Part shown: positions 24,001-36,400 of the stretch, piece by piece
Position numbering within the stretch: position 1 is the stretch's first letter
How the letters are laid out: each line of letters opens with the position of its first letter
Assembly (NCBI RefSeq): GCF_021917145.1
Contig: NC_061080.1
Location: 4,191,693 to 4,255,692 of the forward strand
Origin: Hypomesus transpacificus
Taxonomy: Eukaryota; Chordata; Actinopteri; Osmeriformes; Osmeridae
Direction: 5' to 3'
DNA: 64,000 nt
Made by a program: the position numbers and the translations under genes
The notes under the pieces: generated by a model
What the model was told of the DNA's origin: nothing
The model's database searches: none
What the model saw: only the letters and a program-made list of their open reading frames with translations

Positions 24001-25096
24001 ATAACCTCGACTCTGAGCGGCATCTTAAATGAAGCCCCAACACACCCTCTCAGTCCAGTATACACTAGAGGACTTTTAACCTAGTTAAAATGTCTATCGA
24101 CATGTGAACAAGAGTCTACTTGTGTCCCAGGTCTTCTTGGAATCTGTATTTAGTTTTGGAGCCAGCATGACGATGTCATATGGGCTTGACTTGGCATGGT
24201 GATGACACTTCAATGGATCCTTTACATGTTGAAAAATCTTTCCCTCTCTCTGCCCCCCCCTGTAGGTGGTACTGAAAGGGGCAGGGAAGAAACTCAGCCT
24301 TCTCGGGGTAAGTAGTCATTTATTGAAACTTTGTTTGGAACTACACAGATTTCTTTAAAAAATCTTCATTTTATAAATCTGTTTTTGTGTTGGCACACGT
24401 ACATTTGAAGGCCCTATGGCCGTGAGGACATGCTCGACGTAACATGCCGTTGCTTCATGATTTATTGAACGTAGAGCAGGGAGGTGCTTGACTCAGCCGG
24501 TTTTCTCCTTTCAGAGGGAACTGACACACACACACAATAACACACACGCTAATTCTCTCCTCTTCTCTGCCCTTACAGCAAACCTGTGCGGTTTGCTTGG
24601 AGGAGTTCCGGACCCGAGATGAGCTGGGAGTGTGCCCGTGCTCACACGCATTTCACAAGAAGTGAGTACACACTCAGCATTCTGTCTCGCCATGAGACCC
24701 AGTGCGGAAGGGAACTTAGCTCTAATTGTACACAAACATTTCCTGAACAATCAGCAAGGCCTAAAGGATCGCAGCCACTAGCCGATACAGAGCTTTGTTC
24801 AGTGAGGCAGCAGCACATTAAGCCATAATGACTCAGCAGGATCATGTTTACTCACGTCCTGTTTCACTTTACAGTTCAAATCAGCGCAAGCCCTGAGAGT
24901 CGGGTAGTAAAACAGTCAAATGACATGGGTACATACACCTCAACACCCCCGCCCCCCCCCCCAATTTTTTTCTCAATGTCACCTTCACATTCCATTATCA
25001 CATTCTAGAACCTACCTCGGTTGAAGAGAAACACAAGTAAGCACGGAGGGCAGTCAGGCCAGCCTTTCCCTCAAGTGGTCCTCATTCACGTCCTCC

Positions 25097-25128
<32 letters not shown>

Positions 25129-25256
25129 CGTGCAGGTGCCTGTTGAAGTGGCTGGAGATCCGGAGCGTGTGCCCCATGTGCAACAAGCCCATCCTCCGGC
25201 TCCACACTGACACCCCCCAGGGGGCAGAGGGGCCCCTGGACCCTGAGGAGGTGTGA
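21021..25256 (+). CDS. rnf122: RNF122, membrane RING-H2 E3 ubiquitin ligase (6 coding exons)
   Basis: RNF122 is a small membrane-anchored RING finger ubiquitin ligase. Coding exons are 21021-21045, 22838-22991, 23774-23816, 24266-24307, 24579-24661 and 25136-25256, phases matching, giving 155 aa, the length of human RNF122. The first coding exon is only 25 bp and encodes MQPFQWCN; it joins GCLCGLGL, matching the human start MHPFQWCNGCFCGLGL and separating this gene from RNF24. A transmembrane helix ([20 protein letters not shown]) follows at about residues 38-60. The RING-H2 motif runs from CAVCLEEF through [11 protein letters not shown] to CPMCNK, with all C3H2C3 ligands present. A short acidic tail ends in PEEV. 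An in-frame ATG in exon 2 (MTSDVYHLP) could give a shorter form. Read-through beyond the exon 3 donor is a decoy. Confidence 0.93.
21951..22225 (+). repeat. Imperfect C-rich minisatellite in rnf122 intron 1
   Basis: Degenerate tandem units around CCCCAGCCTCCAGCCATAAC, in the 1.8-kb first intron. Confidence 0.7.
23165..23530. repeat. Possible dispersed-repeat fragment in rnf122 intron 2
   Basis: CCTTTATTGCCCCGAAGGGAA and the following AT-rich stretch look like the 3' end of a common fish retroelement. The family was not identified and the limits are approximate. Confidence 0.35.
25097..25128 (+). repeat. TCTG tetranucleotide repeat in the rnf122 last-intron acceptor tract
   Basis: About eight TGTC/TCTG units end seven bases before the acceptor AG of the last coding exon (exon starts 25136), in the position of the polypyrimidine tract. 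Confidence 0.85.
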
Positions 25257-26240
25257 TGGGGGCCAGGGGGCGGGAGGACCAGGGCACCTCCCTGAAGACA
25301 CACACATCGATACACGCAGAGGACGATAATGATGATAATGATGGTGGTGGTCATCTTATGGACATCTCACTTGAGGGTTGATTGTATTCGTAAGTGGCTT
25401 CCTTGTGGCTCTTCTGTGTATTAGCGATATAGCTGGGCAATATAGCTACGTTTTGATACGTTGAAGATACCTGTCTAGGTTTTCTATGGTCAGTTAGAGG
25501 CAAGCTAGTCAAGAGGGATAGGGTACCATGTGTCAAATTTGGGGGAAAAGGACCTCCAATAGTCTAGCAATGGGACTTTCAGTTTTGTTTGCGCCTGTCA
25601 AGTCCCCCTAGATTAGTGAGATGTGACATAGGAAAGGGAGCCACTTTAGAATATCCAGTTTCTCCTCCCCTTTCCCTGTCATTGGACAACTGGTTATGGC
25701 ACGGACAGGAGACCGCCAATCACAATCGACATGCCAGGCGTTGTTAGTAGGTCATTGGTCAGGATTGGTGTGGATACCTCTAATATCTCAGGGGTGTAAC
25801 AATACAGCCAGCACAAAGCATCTCACATCATAATAATAATAACCTTGTGCCACACATGAGACCTGGGACAAATACTTGGGGTGTGCTCGATACGTCACAC
25901 AATGTACAATGAAACCGATGCTACTGTATCCCAAAAGTACAAACAAGAGTGGAATCAAGCACACCCCAAACCTTTCCAATCATTTCATCCACGTATTCGA
26001 CCTAGGTCTGATTCATATCCAGTAATGCTGCCAACCTGTGTAATGCTATACTAAGGGGAATTTAAACATATGGCTAGCTAATACAACAGATCAGTTCAGT
26101 AGGCCATACAGTTCTGATGTAGACAGTTATGTACTATGTATGTCCAGGTTCACTCGTTCTAAGACTGATAGAAAGCTAGTCTTGCCTGTATGTGTGTAAT
26201 GTGACCCTATATTGTCATTTTGTATCGTTTGTTGCTTTTA

Positions 26241-26246
26241 AATAAA
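26241..26246 (+). terminator. Poly(A) signal of rnf122
   Basis: AATAAA in a T-rich context, about 985 bp past the rnf122 stop. Confidence 0.65.
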
Positions 26247-26339
26247 ATGTAATGTATTGTACTGGACATGCATCTTAGGGAAAATCCTTTTCAATCATAA
26301 TCATTGACAACCAAACAGTAATCACTGTTACATAATACT

Positions 26340-26345
26340 TTTATT
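26340..26345 (-). terminator. Poly(A) signal of pdcd11
   Basis: AATAAA on the minus strand, about 330 bp past the pdcd11 stop codon. Confidence 0.6.
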
Positions 26346-26675
26346 ACAAAAGGATGTCATTCAGTCATGTCAACCCTGTTTTTTTATTCATCCATACAAT
26401 AATAGCTACACAGACACCCATGCTGCTTATTCTAGTCATTCACAATAGATTAAAATGCCACACTTGACAAAGGCTCAAGAAAGTATCTGAGAATGTAAAA
26501 ATAACCCCACACTAGATTATTCATATTTCCTTATGACAGCACACTTCCCTCCTGCAATAGCGCAAAACATTTCTCAATGCAAAAATATTTAGTGACTCAA
26601 GACATGAGGCTTGACAAGGAAGTCTGTTTGGTAACGTTGGATACGGTTTGTGTGTGTGTGTGTGTGGTTCTCTAA

Positions 26676-29600
26676 CTAGCTAGCTGCCTCTGTAGCCTTG
26701 TTCTCCACGTACTCCAGGGCCTTCTCCTTGACGGCCTGGATGCTCTCGGGGGTGCCGTTCTTCTTCTCGTACTCCAGGTAGCGCTTGAAGAAGAACTTGA
26801 TCCTCTTCACTGCCACACTCAGGTGGATCACCCGGTCAAAGAGAGCCCTGAGACAGAGAGAGAGACAGAGAGAGAGAGAGAGACATAGAGAGAGAGAAAG
26901 AGAGCACACAGATCCCTTTTTAGAGCACTGTAGAGTGGAGAATGTGTTGGCTTGTTATCAGCTGTCAAATGGCCGTGAGACTTCTAGCTGCTGAATGTTT
27001 ACACGTTAATAAGGTAATTTATCAGGAATTTATATACGTTTTTAAAGATCGTAATAGTCAGTGGAGCTGAGATTCAATTAAGTACACCAGCAGATGCATA
27101 CAAAAAAAAAACACACACCAGGTAATGTATATATGTAACAAATGTTACATATTTTCCCCACTTCCTGCACAGGTGACTCCAACTCGAGCTCACAGGTAGC
27201 GTGTTCTGCTCACCTGATTTCCTTCTGGGAACCGTGCTTGACCATGAGGTCGATGAAGACGGACCACAGGTCGGTGCGCTTGGGGTAGCTGCTCAGCACC
27301 TTGTCCAGCATCACCTTGCCTTTCTCCACGTCGCCGTACCGGAACTCCAGCTGGGCAAACTTGGCGATCACGTCCACATCTGGAGACAAGGAAGAGGGGG
27401 CGGGGTTTCAAAAAGGAAATGAATACGAGCCCGATCGAATGTAAAAAAAAAAGACGTTTTTGTGGCGTCCGTAGATAAGCCCCGGTTTTGGGATATCGCA
27501 TTCATGTGACTCCTCTCCTTTTGGGATGCGTTTTCTGAGTGTTGAAACAGGAGCCATGTGGCCCCAGCAAGTGAGGTTGCTTACTCTCTTTGGCGGGCAG
27601 GCTATTGAGCGCCCTCTGCAGGAGAGCGCTGCAGGCGTCGCTCTGGCCCTGTTGCAGCAGGAAGGAGGCGTAGCTTAGCCACACCGCCTTCTCCTGGCGG
27701 AAACGCTTCACAATCTTCTTGTAAAGGTTCTCCGCTTCCTAAACACGGAACAAGGGAATTCATCCAAACGTTTCCCTCAAAAGTGTAAACTAAAGCAAAT
27801 GGGTGTAACCCCGGATTAGGATGTCCTCCATTTTGAAAGCCCCTTGGCAGATGGGGGGGGGGGGAGGGGGGAAGGCTGCAGGTCATACCTTGGTCTTGCC
27901 AGACTTGGCGTAGATGTCTGCAAGCTGCTGGTAGACAGGCATGGGCTCGCAGAACTGCAGCGCCCGCTCAAACGCCTTCTTCAGACTCTCCTCGCTGCCG
28001 TACAAGTTCTCCAGGTTCAGCAAGGCCACCCAAACGTTGAGCTTCTCCTGCTCCTCCCTGGGGGGAGGTGGACACACACACGGCTTAGACACGTGTACAG
28101 ACACCGGCCCTACACGCACGGAGAAACGCTAACTCGCACGCTAACATGCTAACACGCTAACATGCTAACAGCCGCTACCTGAAGGAGATGGTCTTGAGGG
28201 CCCTCTCAGCCACGGCCCGGGCCTGCTCGATCTGGGTGGCCTGCAGGTGGAAGGCCATGTACTGCAGCCAGAGCAGCGAGCTGTCGGGCGAGGCGAGCAG
28301 CAGGCGCTCAAAGCTGCCCGCGTCCTGGGGCCTCAGGGCCGGGTCCATCAGCTCAGTCTCCCGCTCCGACAGGGCCTTCTCCGCCTGGCGCTTCTCCGTG
28401 TGCCGCTCGTGGCGAGTCTTCTTCTGGCGCTGTACGGGGGGGTGGGGGAGGGTTAGGGGGGGAGAGATGGCCGACGTGGTCGGAGAGAGAGAGAGAGAGA
28501 GGACACAGGGTTAAGGAGAGGGGACACACTGGTGAGGGCACTAGCGGTGTCCGAGAGAGGAAAAGGGAGGACCCTCGGAGGGGCTCCGGGCAATGCGGGT
28601 TGTTACCTGGCCCTGCTCCTCCTCCCCCTCGCTGGAGTCGTCCCCCTCTGGGGTGGCCGAGGCGGGCTTCAGGGTGCTGAGGGCAGCGTCCCAGGAGAAG
28701 CCCCCCGACACCTGCAGCCTGGCTGGGGCCGCTGCTGGCTTACCCTGCTGGAGGGAGAGAGGACGGGAAAGAGAGGATGGGGAGGGAGGGAGAGGATGGG
28801 GAGGGAGGGAGGGAGAGAAAGAGAGGATGGGGAGGGAGGGAGAGAAAGAGAGGATGGGAGGGAGAGAGAGAAAGAGAGGATGGGGAGGGAGGGAGAGAAA
28901 GAGAGGATGGGGAGGGAGGGAGGGAGAGGATGGGGAGGGAGAGAGAGAAAGAGAGGATGGGGAGGGAGAGAGAGAAAGAGAGGATGGGGAGGGAGGGAGA
29001 GGATGGGGAGGGAGGGAGGATGGGTAGGGAGAGAGAGAACGGCGAGGGATGGAGAGTCAAGAGGAGGTTGAAGGGGAAGAGATGGAAGGGAAGAGATTGA
29101 CGAGACGGCGTGCAAAAAAAAGCAGCAATAATGAGTACCGGGTTGATTACGCAGTCAACAAAACAAGATACCAGGACGCTAATTAGAAAAGACTGATTGC
29201 TTGTCAGCATGCGAGTGCAGTTGCTAACCTTTGGAGGGTTCGATTTCTCCTCAATCCCCACCCCCCCATCCTCCTCCTCTCGGAAATACACCTCCACTCC
29301 ACTGTCGATGTCCTCCGTCTTCTCCTTCTTTCCTTTCTTCTTCTTCGCCGGTTTCTCTACCGGCTCCTAGGACACAACAATCAGCAACACCGCACACCAT
29401 GACACCTCTGCTTTGACATCATCCTGGCTCTTTAACATCCCTCTGCAGAGAGAAACAAGACTGTGATGACGAGAGGGTTGAGTTGAGGAAGGGGGAGGGA
29501 GGACAGACGACTGACCGGCTGGCTCTCGGAGGACTTGCGCTTCCTCTTGGCGTCGTATTTCTCCTTCTCCTCTCCCAGCAGCCTCAGCGGCAGCCCAAGG

Positions 29601-32600
29601 GATTCTGGGAGCAGGTCTGCTTTCCCGGTGTCGCCTGACAGCAGGGACAGGTCCACCTGCTCATTCTGTGTGTCAACACTGGAGCGGGGGGGGGGGGGGA
29701 GGGGTAGGGGGAATGTCCAAGTCAGACGTTTGGAAATGGAAAGGATTTGGATCACGTTTTACCCAAAGCTCCCGTAAGGAAGGAACACGCTGAATTGGTG
29801 ACTCGTGGCGTCGTTGGCTCCTTACTGGAGGACCTTGGTGGTGAGCAGGGTGTTCACGGGGACGTGCTTGGCGAACACGTCGGGGCTGCTGAAGTACTTG
29901 GTGGCGTGCTGAAACTGGGCTCTTCCCGTGATGTTTGTGGACAACCTTGGACAGAACACAACCCCTCTCGCAGGTCAGCGGGACGTTTCACGTCAGGTGA
30001 CAAAGTCACTGAACTATGCCTTTTAGGATAAGGAGACAGACGCTGGTGCGGCATTCTGCCTTGGCTGATGATAGCATCTACTTATGAACTCGGGGAAACA
30101 AAACATCCTTTGAGTAAATCAACGTGTAAGATATGCAACCCCTTGGCGCCCCCCCGGGGTGTGTTGTGTGTATACATACCTGATGAAGACCCCATGTTCA
30201 CCTACAGACTTGACATAGCCTCGGAGGATCTGGCCAGGTGTCAGGCCCCCCGCAGACCGCACCTCCGGGTCCTTCACCACGGAGGGCTTGTCTGGACTCA
30301 ACCTGCCCACAGCAACAGAAGAGCATGGATCGAGCACGCCCGACGTGTGGTGCAGAGGATGTGTATGTGTACTGAATGTGTCTAGAACACTGGTTTGGGA
30401 GGGGGGTGGGGGGGGGGGTCACACCTCGAGGGCCGGAGAGAGAGCTGCCATTGACCGCTTTTCTCACTGAGAACACAACACCTGGAGAGAGAGAGAGAGA
30501 CACAGAGAGACAGAGAGAGAAAGAGACACAGACAGAGAGAGAGAGAGAGACCACAAACATTCAACATCATTAGGACTATAGTACAGGTAATCAAAGGGCG
30601 AGGCTGGCGTTAAGACAAGCAGTTCAGTGTCCGGCCTCGGCTAACCTGGTTTGTCACTTAGCCTGGGCCTGAAGAGGCCCACTCACCTGACCAGCTGGCC
30701 TTTGCTGAAGGCCTGGAGCGGATCGCGCTTGTACGAGTCCAGCAGGTCCACCACGGCGACGGTTCCCTTGGCGCCCAGTGGCAGCCTGACGCCCAAGCCC
30801 ACTTGGGGCTGGACGCTCTGCACGATCCCCACGGTGACGCTGCCGTTCTCCAGCTTGGGCACGTCTGAGGGTTAGAGGGTCGAGTTAGAGTCTGGAACTG
30901 CAGGTAGAACCTGGAACACTGGGGTAGAACCTGAGGATGATCCATGCGGTTATGATGACACAGCAAAGCCGAGTGTGTGTGTGTGTGGGGTCGCTCACCA
31001 GTCAGAGAGAGGGAGAGACGCAGAGGTTTCAAACTGACTTGAACCACATTGGCACCGACTGCCTGGCCCAGTTTGTACAGCTTCTCTGGGTGTTTCAAAT
31101 CCTGAAAAGGTGAGAACATGTCTTGTGGGAATACTGACATTTATATTAAGTGCGTATATGTATATATATATATATATTTTTTTTTTATCATGGAAATTGA
31201 CAAATGTTAACTTACTTTAGGATCAGTGACCATGGAAAGTATATCAACAGTTCCTGTTAGAGAGGGACTGATGGTCACCTCTAAACACTTCTTCTCTGGG
31301 TAGTACTGTAGAGACACACACACACACACACACACGCACTCATTAGACAGGGAGTCGAATTTAATCACAAACGTCTCAAACTCTTCAGTGCCGTTGCACG
31401 CTTCCAAACGTACCTTTGACACAAAGCATGTGACCTTCTGGCCGACCTGGTAGGTCATGAGCTCCTCCTTCAGGCTGCGCTTGACCGGCTCCAGAACCAC
31501 GTCCTCCTGTAGCTTACTGGAACCACAGAGGGTCATGTTACACACACAATGATCCATCACTGGGATTGGGGGTCGATCCCCTCCCTCCCTCCTTCACAAA
31601 CGCTTACCTTGGCAAAAGACTGAGCTCAGGAATGAAATAGGTGAAATTGGGGTGACTAAATGGAAGGTACCTAAAAAAAATATATGCAAAAAAGAAAATT
31701 GTTCATTCATGATAACACAACTCCCCTGCAGTAGTAGTTATATGAACACACATTTACATTTAGTCATTTAGCAGACGCTCTTATCCAGAGCGACTTACAG
31801 TAAGTACAGGGACATTCCCCCCGAGGCAAGTAGGGTGAAGTGCCTTGCCCAAGGACATAACGTCATTTGGCACGGCGGGGAATCGATCCGGCAACCTTCT
31901 GATTACTAGGCCGACTCCCTCACCGCTCAGCCATCTGACTCCCTCTCAGACACATGGGTGCTTGGGTACTGACCTGTGACTACAGGCCTCCCGCCCTCCT
32001 ATGACCCTGGCTGTGACCTCGCTGCCGAGCTTCACGGCGGACGTGGGGAAGGTCCCCAGGCACGCTCCGTCCTGCACCTCCGACACGTGCACGCTCCCCG
32101 TGGCCCCGCCCTCCAGCTCCACCTGCACGCACGTGGGCCTCACCGCCTTCACCTTGCCCTTCACCAGGTCGCCGTAGCGGTGGCGCCCCGTCCCCCTCGG
32201 CCCCGCCTGGTCGGCGGCCGCCCCGCGCTGGACCTTTGAGTCCCACTCCACCAGGGGGAGCCCTTCCAGGTCCTCGCAGCTGGGGTCCGTCACGCTGACC
32301 GCCAGGAAGCGGCCCGGGAGCAGCTTCTCCGTCTCGAAGCGGAACGAGTCGTTGAGGTTGTTGGTCGTCTGGACGACGGTCAGCTGGGCCGTGTCGCCCA
32401 ATGAGATGACGGCAAAGTCCTTGTCGGCATGCTGCACCCGGGCGGTGTACTTGGCCCCCTCTTCAACCTACAGAATTACGGAGGGAAAACGATGAACGGT
32501 TGTAATTTTATAACCGTATAGAAAGCTTAAACATTTTCATACTTACATTTCCCCCCCCCCCCCCCCCCCCAAGGAGAAAGTTTGTTTGAATATAACAAGC

Positions 32601-33421
32601 ATTTCTCAAACCTCAACATCAGTTCCATCACACACCTACACATCTATCCACCCATCAGATCAAACAGGACAAATTGACCCATGGTCGACACTTACCGATT
32701 TCCTCTTTGCCACCAGCTTAGGCAGCAGGGAGACATGGACCTGGGTGCTCAAGGGGTCAACATGGAGGACCACAGCATTCACCTTCTGTCCAGGAGACAC
32801 CTTTACACCTTAGAACACACACACACACGCATACCATTCAAGTCACCGCGGAACAAACCCTTTCATTCATCAACAAGCAGTTGACAATACCCTTAAAAAC
32901 GTACAGCGAACCAAAATGGCGAAAAAAAGACCTTCCCAGAAAAGTAAACAACCAAGCGAATATGTTGCCGGCGGACGTTTCATTTCACGCCATTCAGACG
33001 GAGTTAGGGGTTAGAGGGGTGCTTTGAGTCCTCACCCATGCTGTGGTGTTTGGTGGCCAGCACGGTGGCACCCTTCAGGTCGTCACACACCAGGCTCACG
33101 CTCTCGTCCTCCTTCACCTGCTCCACGCTCAGCTTCAGCCTCTGGCCCAGGGTCACCACTGACAGCTGCTGATGGAGCTCAGAGTCCTCTGAGGAGAGGG
33201 GGGAAAGGGATAAGAGAGGGACACAAAGAGAGAGAGAGAGCGAGAGAAGTGAGAGAGTGGAAGAGGGGAGACGGAGGGGAGACGGAGGGGGAGTCATGAA
33301 GAGCAGTAAAAGCCCGCCGCAGACCATTAGATCGGATCTGTTGTTGTTATCGAGTTACAGCAGGATGCTGACAGAATCTGAAATCTCGATAAACGGCGAC
33401 AGAAACCAGACGCCCGAGGCG

Positions 33422-33462
<41 letters not shown>

Positions 33463-36400
33463 CTTTGGATACACCCAACATGGTTTGGTTCCCTCCTCCG
33501 TCCGGAACACACACACACACGGAAACACACCTTTGTTGGCCATCATGTCGGCCACAGCCCTTCTCTCCAGCAGGCCCTGGAGCAGCCGGGCCTGGGCGTC
33601 GCCCTCCGGGGCCATGACCTCGGACACCTTGAGGCTGACCAGGAAGCGGCCCTTCTCCTCGTCCAGGTTGGTCACCTTGGCTCCCACCGTCTGGCCCAGC
33701 TGGAAGGGCCCTGTTGTGTCACTGATGAACTTGTCGCTCATCGCCTGGATGGGAGGAGGAGGACGGGTCAGTCGAGGGAAAACACCACGGCTCACGTTCG
33801 GGAGAAGTCGGACATTCGTGACATCGCCTCTCCGCTAACTTAGTCGACTTCCTCTTTGATGAGTACTCACCGATTTGGGGGCCAGGCCTACCAGTCCGCA
33901 GGGGAACTCCACAAACACGCCGTAGGGCATGATGTTCTTGATCCAGCCAATCAGCTGCATGCCCACTTTGACGTCAGAGAACTCCCTGGCAACAGGCCCG
34001 TCCTCCATGGAAGCCCTCAACACAGGCTTCTTGGTCAGGGTCTGGGCACGGCCGGGTTAAGGAGAAGAAGACAAGCTTCCTGACGATGTACAGTCGGGTG
34101 CAACAGCACTGTACCATTTGCCAGACCACAAAATCCAATTCAAAACCAGACTAATAAAACACTTGCATTTCGTCATATTCGTAAATATGACTCATATTAA
34201 TAGTACTAACTTTAAGTATATATATCCCTGTAAGACCCAGATTAAAATTTCAACATCACTTTTAGCTCTCCAGAAAACAAATATTATTTTTGGGGAGAAA
34301 GACCAGACATAGCTAACGGGTGCTATTGTCTTGCCTTTGCAATGCCATTGGATAAATATGGTCTTAAAGAAAATAAAAAAATGTGGCTGTAGCGTTCAAG
34401 TCAGGAAGGATACGATGTGCTGCTTGTTGTGGTTGACACAGGCCAGGTTGGAGATGGTGTCGCCCTCCTGCAGCGCCTCAAACAGGAGGGGGCAGTTGGA
34501 CACGTGGTCGGAGAGGTGGCTGATGGGGAGCAGGGCCGGGACCTCCTCTGGGAGGATGGCCACCTCCAGAGCCCCCAGGACTTTGGCCACCAGCCTCGCT
34601 TCCACCTTCTACCAGAGGACGGGAGGGGACACATTTGTTTAGAGGCTCTCAAGATTGAAAAGAAAAATGTCTTCGTTGTGGGGGGAGTGAGTGGAGGCAA
34701 CGGGGGGAAAAAAGAGAGAGATGTGTGCGAGTGAGAGAAAGATGCGTCCTCTTACCTTCCCGATCTCAAAGTCAAACTGGGGTTTAGGCGGCGCCTCGGT
34801 GTCCCCTCCTGCCACGGCCTTGAAGGACAACAGCAGCTTCTCCTTCGCCAAGTCACAGTTCAGCACCTTGGCCTTCACCACCTGGACACACAGCCGCAAC
34901 CACAAGGGGCTCAGATGGCTGAGCGGTTAGGGAATCGGGCTACCAATCAGAAGGTTGCCGGTTCGATTCCCATAGCAGAAGAAAGTCAAAGCTACCTTTG
35001 CAGTATACCTATATTAATATGTTGATGGTTCCCCCCCTTCCCTCCCCCACACTCAGAATCTGCCAGTAATCCAAAGTGTTGGTAAAAGTACATTGAAAAC
35101 AGGCATGAAACATGGCTCCATCTAATCTAGTACTGTTACCTAAGCGGCGGCCATTTTGCGTCTCCCTACCTGACCGACAAAGAACATCTTCTCCGGTACG
35201 ATGACGAGCTCCGTGCTGAGCTCGCGGACGGGCACCAGCCCCTTGACGTCGCCGTAGAAACGGACGATGCAGCCAAAGTCCTTGACGCAGATGATGTGTC
35301 CGTGGGAGATGCGGCCGGGGCGAGCGTCGGCGAAGCTCAGGAACAGCGGCAGGGAAGACTCCACCAGGGCCTTCTTCCTGGTTAGGGTCAGGCTCTTCCT
35401 CTGAGGATCCACGGCCAACACCTAGACACGCACAAACGATAAAAGAGTTACGCCAAAAATAGGATAAGATGGATAAGATATAAAGTGGACTCTATTTAGC
35501 GCAATATATCGTTCCTGATGAGATAAGCGTGAACCAGGAGCCCCAGTGAGAGATTAACTCGTGCCCTTCTTCTCGTAAGTGGAGTGTTGAGGCGCTCGCT
35601 CACCCGACATTTGACCTTCATGCCCTCGGTGTATTTCCTCTCTGGGTTCTTGAGGATGATGTCAGAGAGGTGTGTCTTGGGGACCATCCCCCGGATGTGC
35701 TCGGTCAACTTCACCGTCATCCCGCTGGGATTCAGGTTGATCACCGTGCCCTGTGGAGGAGGAGGACGAGGACGATGGGAGGAGGGGAAGGGACCAAGTT
35801 ATCCGAGAATGTGAACCAGACGTATGGCACAGAAGCTGGTGAGTGTTTTTATTGTTCATAGAAACTTTATTATTATTTATTTTTCTCTTCTAACCTCCAC
35901 AACTTGTCCAGGATGGATGTCATGGTATCTGAAGAATGGTGATTTTATAACACTCCTGTAGAAATGATCGCAAGGTTACAAGATTAGGGGGGGGGGGGGG
36001 GGGGGGGGGGGGGAGCCTTTCCTGTCCATTCATGACAAACTCATTCTCTCCCTCCCTCTCTCTCTGTCTCACACACATACATACATGCGCAGGCTGACAT
36101 AGTGCATCTGCTCCATGGTGCTGTAGTCCATGATCCTGCAGGTGTGTTCTGCTTTGGCCATGACCCTGTTCATGTTGAAGGGGTCTTTGGGCTCCTTCAT
36201 GTGGTTCCTCTACGGCACAGAGAAGACAAAACACCACCACCAAACGGTTACCCATGGAGGGACGCTTATGCTAGCATGTAGCTCTGGAGGTCCCTGTAGG
36301 CTTTACAGTTGCTGGTACATGGGGGGGAATGGAGCTCCAGGTACTCACATGCACAAAGACCTGGGTGCTGTCAGGGAGCTCCAGTATGGCTCCAGAGTAG

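Larger units (their letters stand above)
25257..26675. other. Convergent 3' UTRs of rnf122 and pdcd11
   Basis: The rnf122 3' UTR probably runs to the AATAAA at 26241-26246. The pdcd11 3' UTR runs leftward to the minus-strand AATAAA at 26340-26345. A TG microsatellite lies at 26648-26666. No other gene was seen. Confidence 0.55.

Noticed and set aside
28532..29297. Frames of 144-185 codons on both strands in the purine-rich repeat
   Set aside because: Low-complexity translations inside a pdcd11 intron; the real exon is 28607-28744 in another frame.
34908..34976. Functional tRNA gene
   Set aside because: A- and B-box-like segments exist, but the same head occurs in the full SINE copies, and no acceptor stem is visible.
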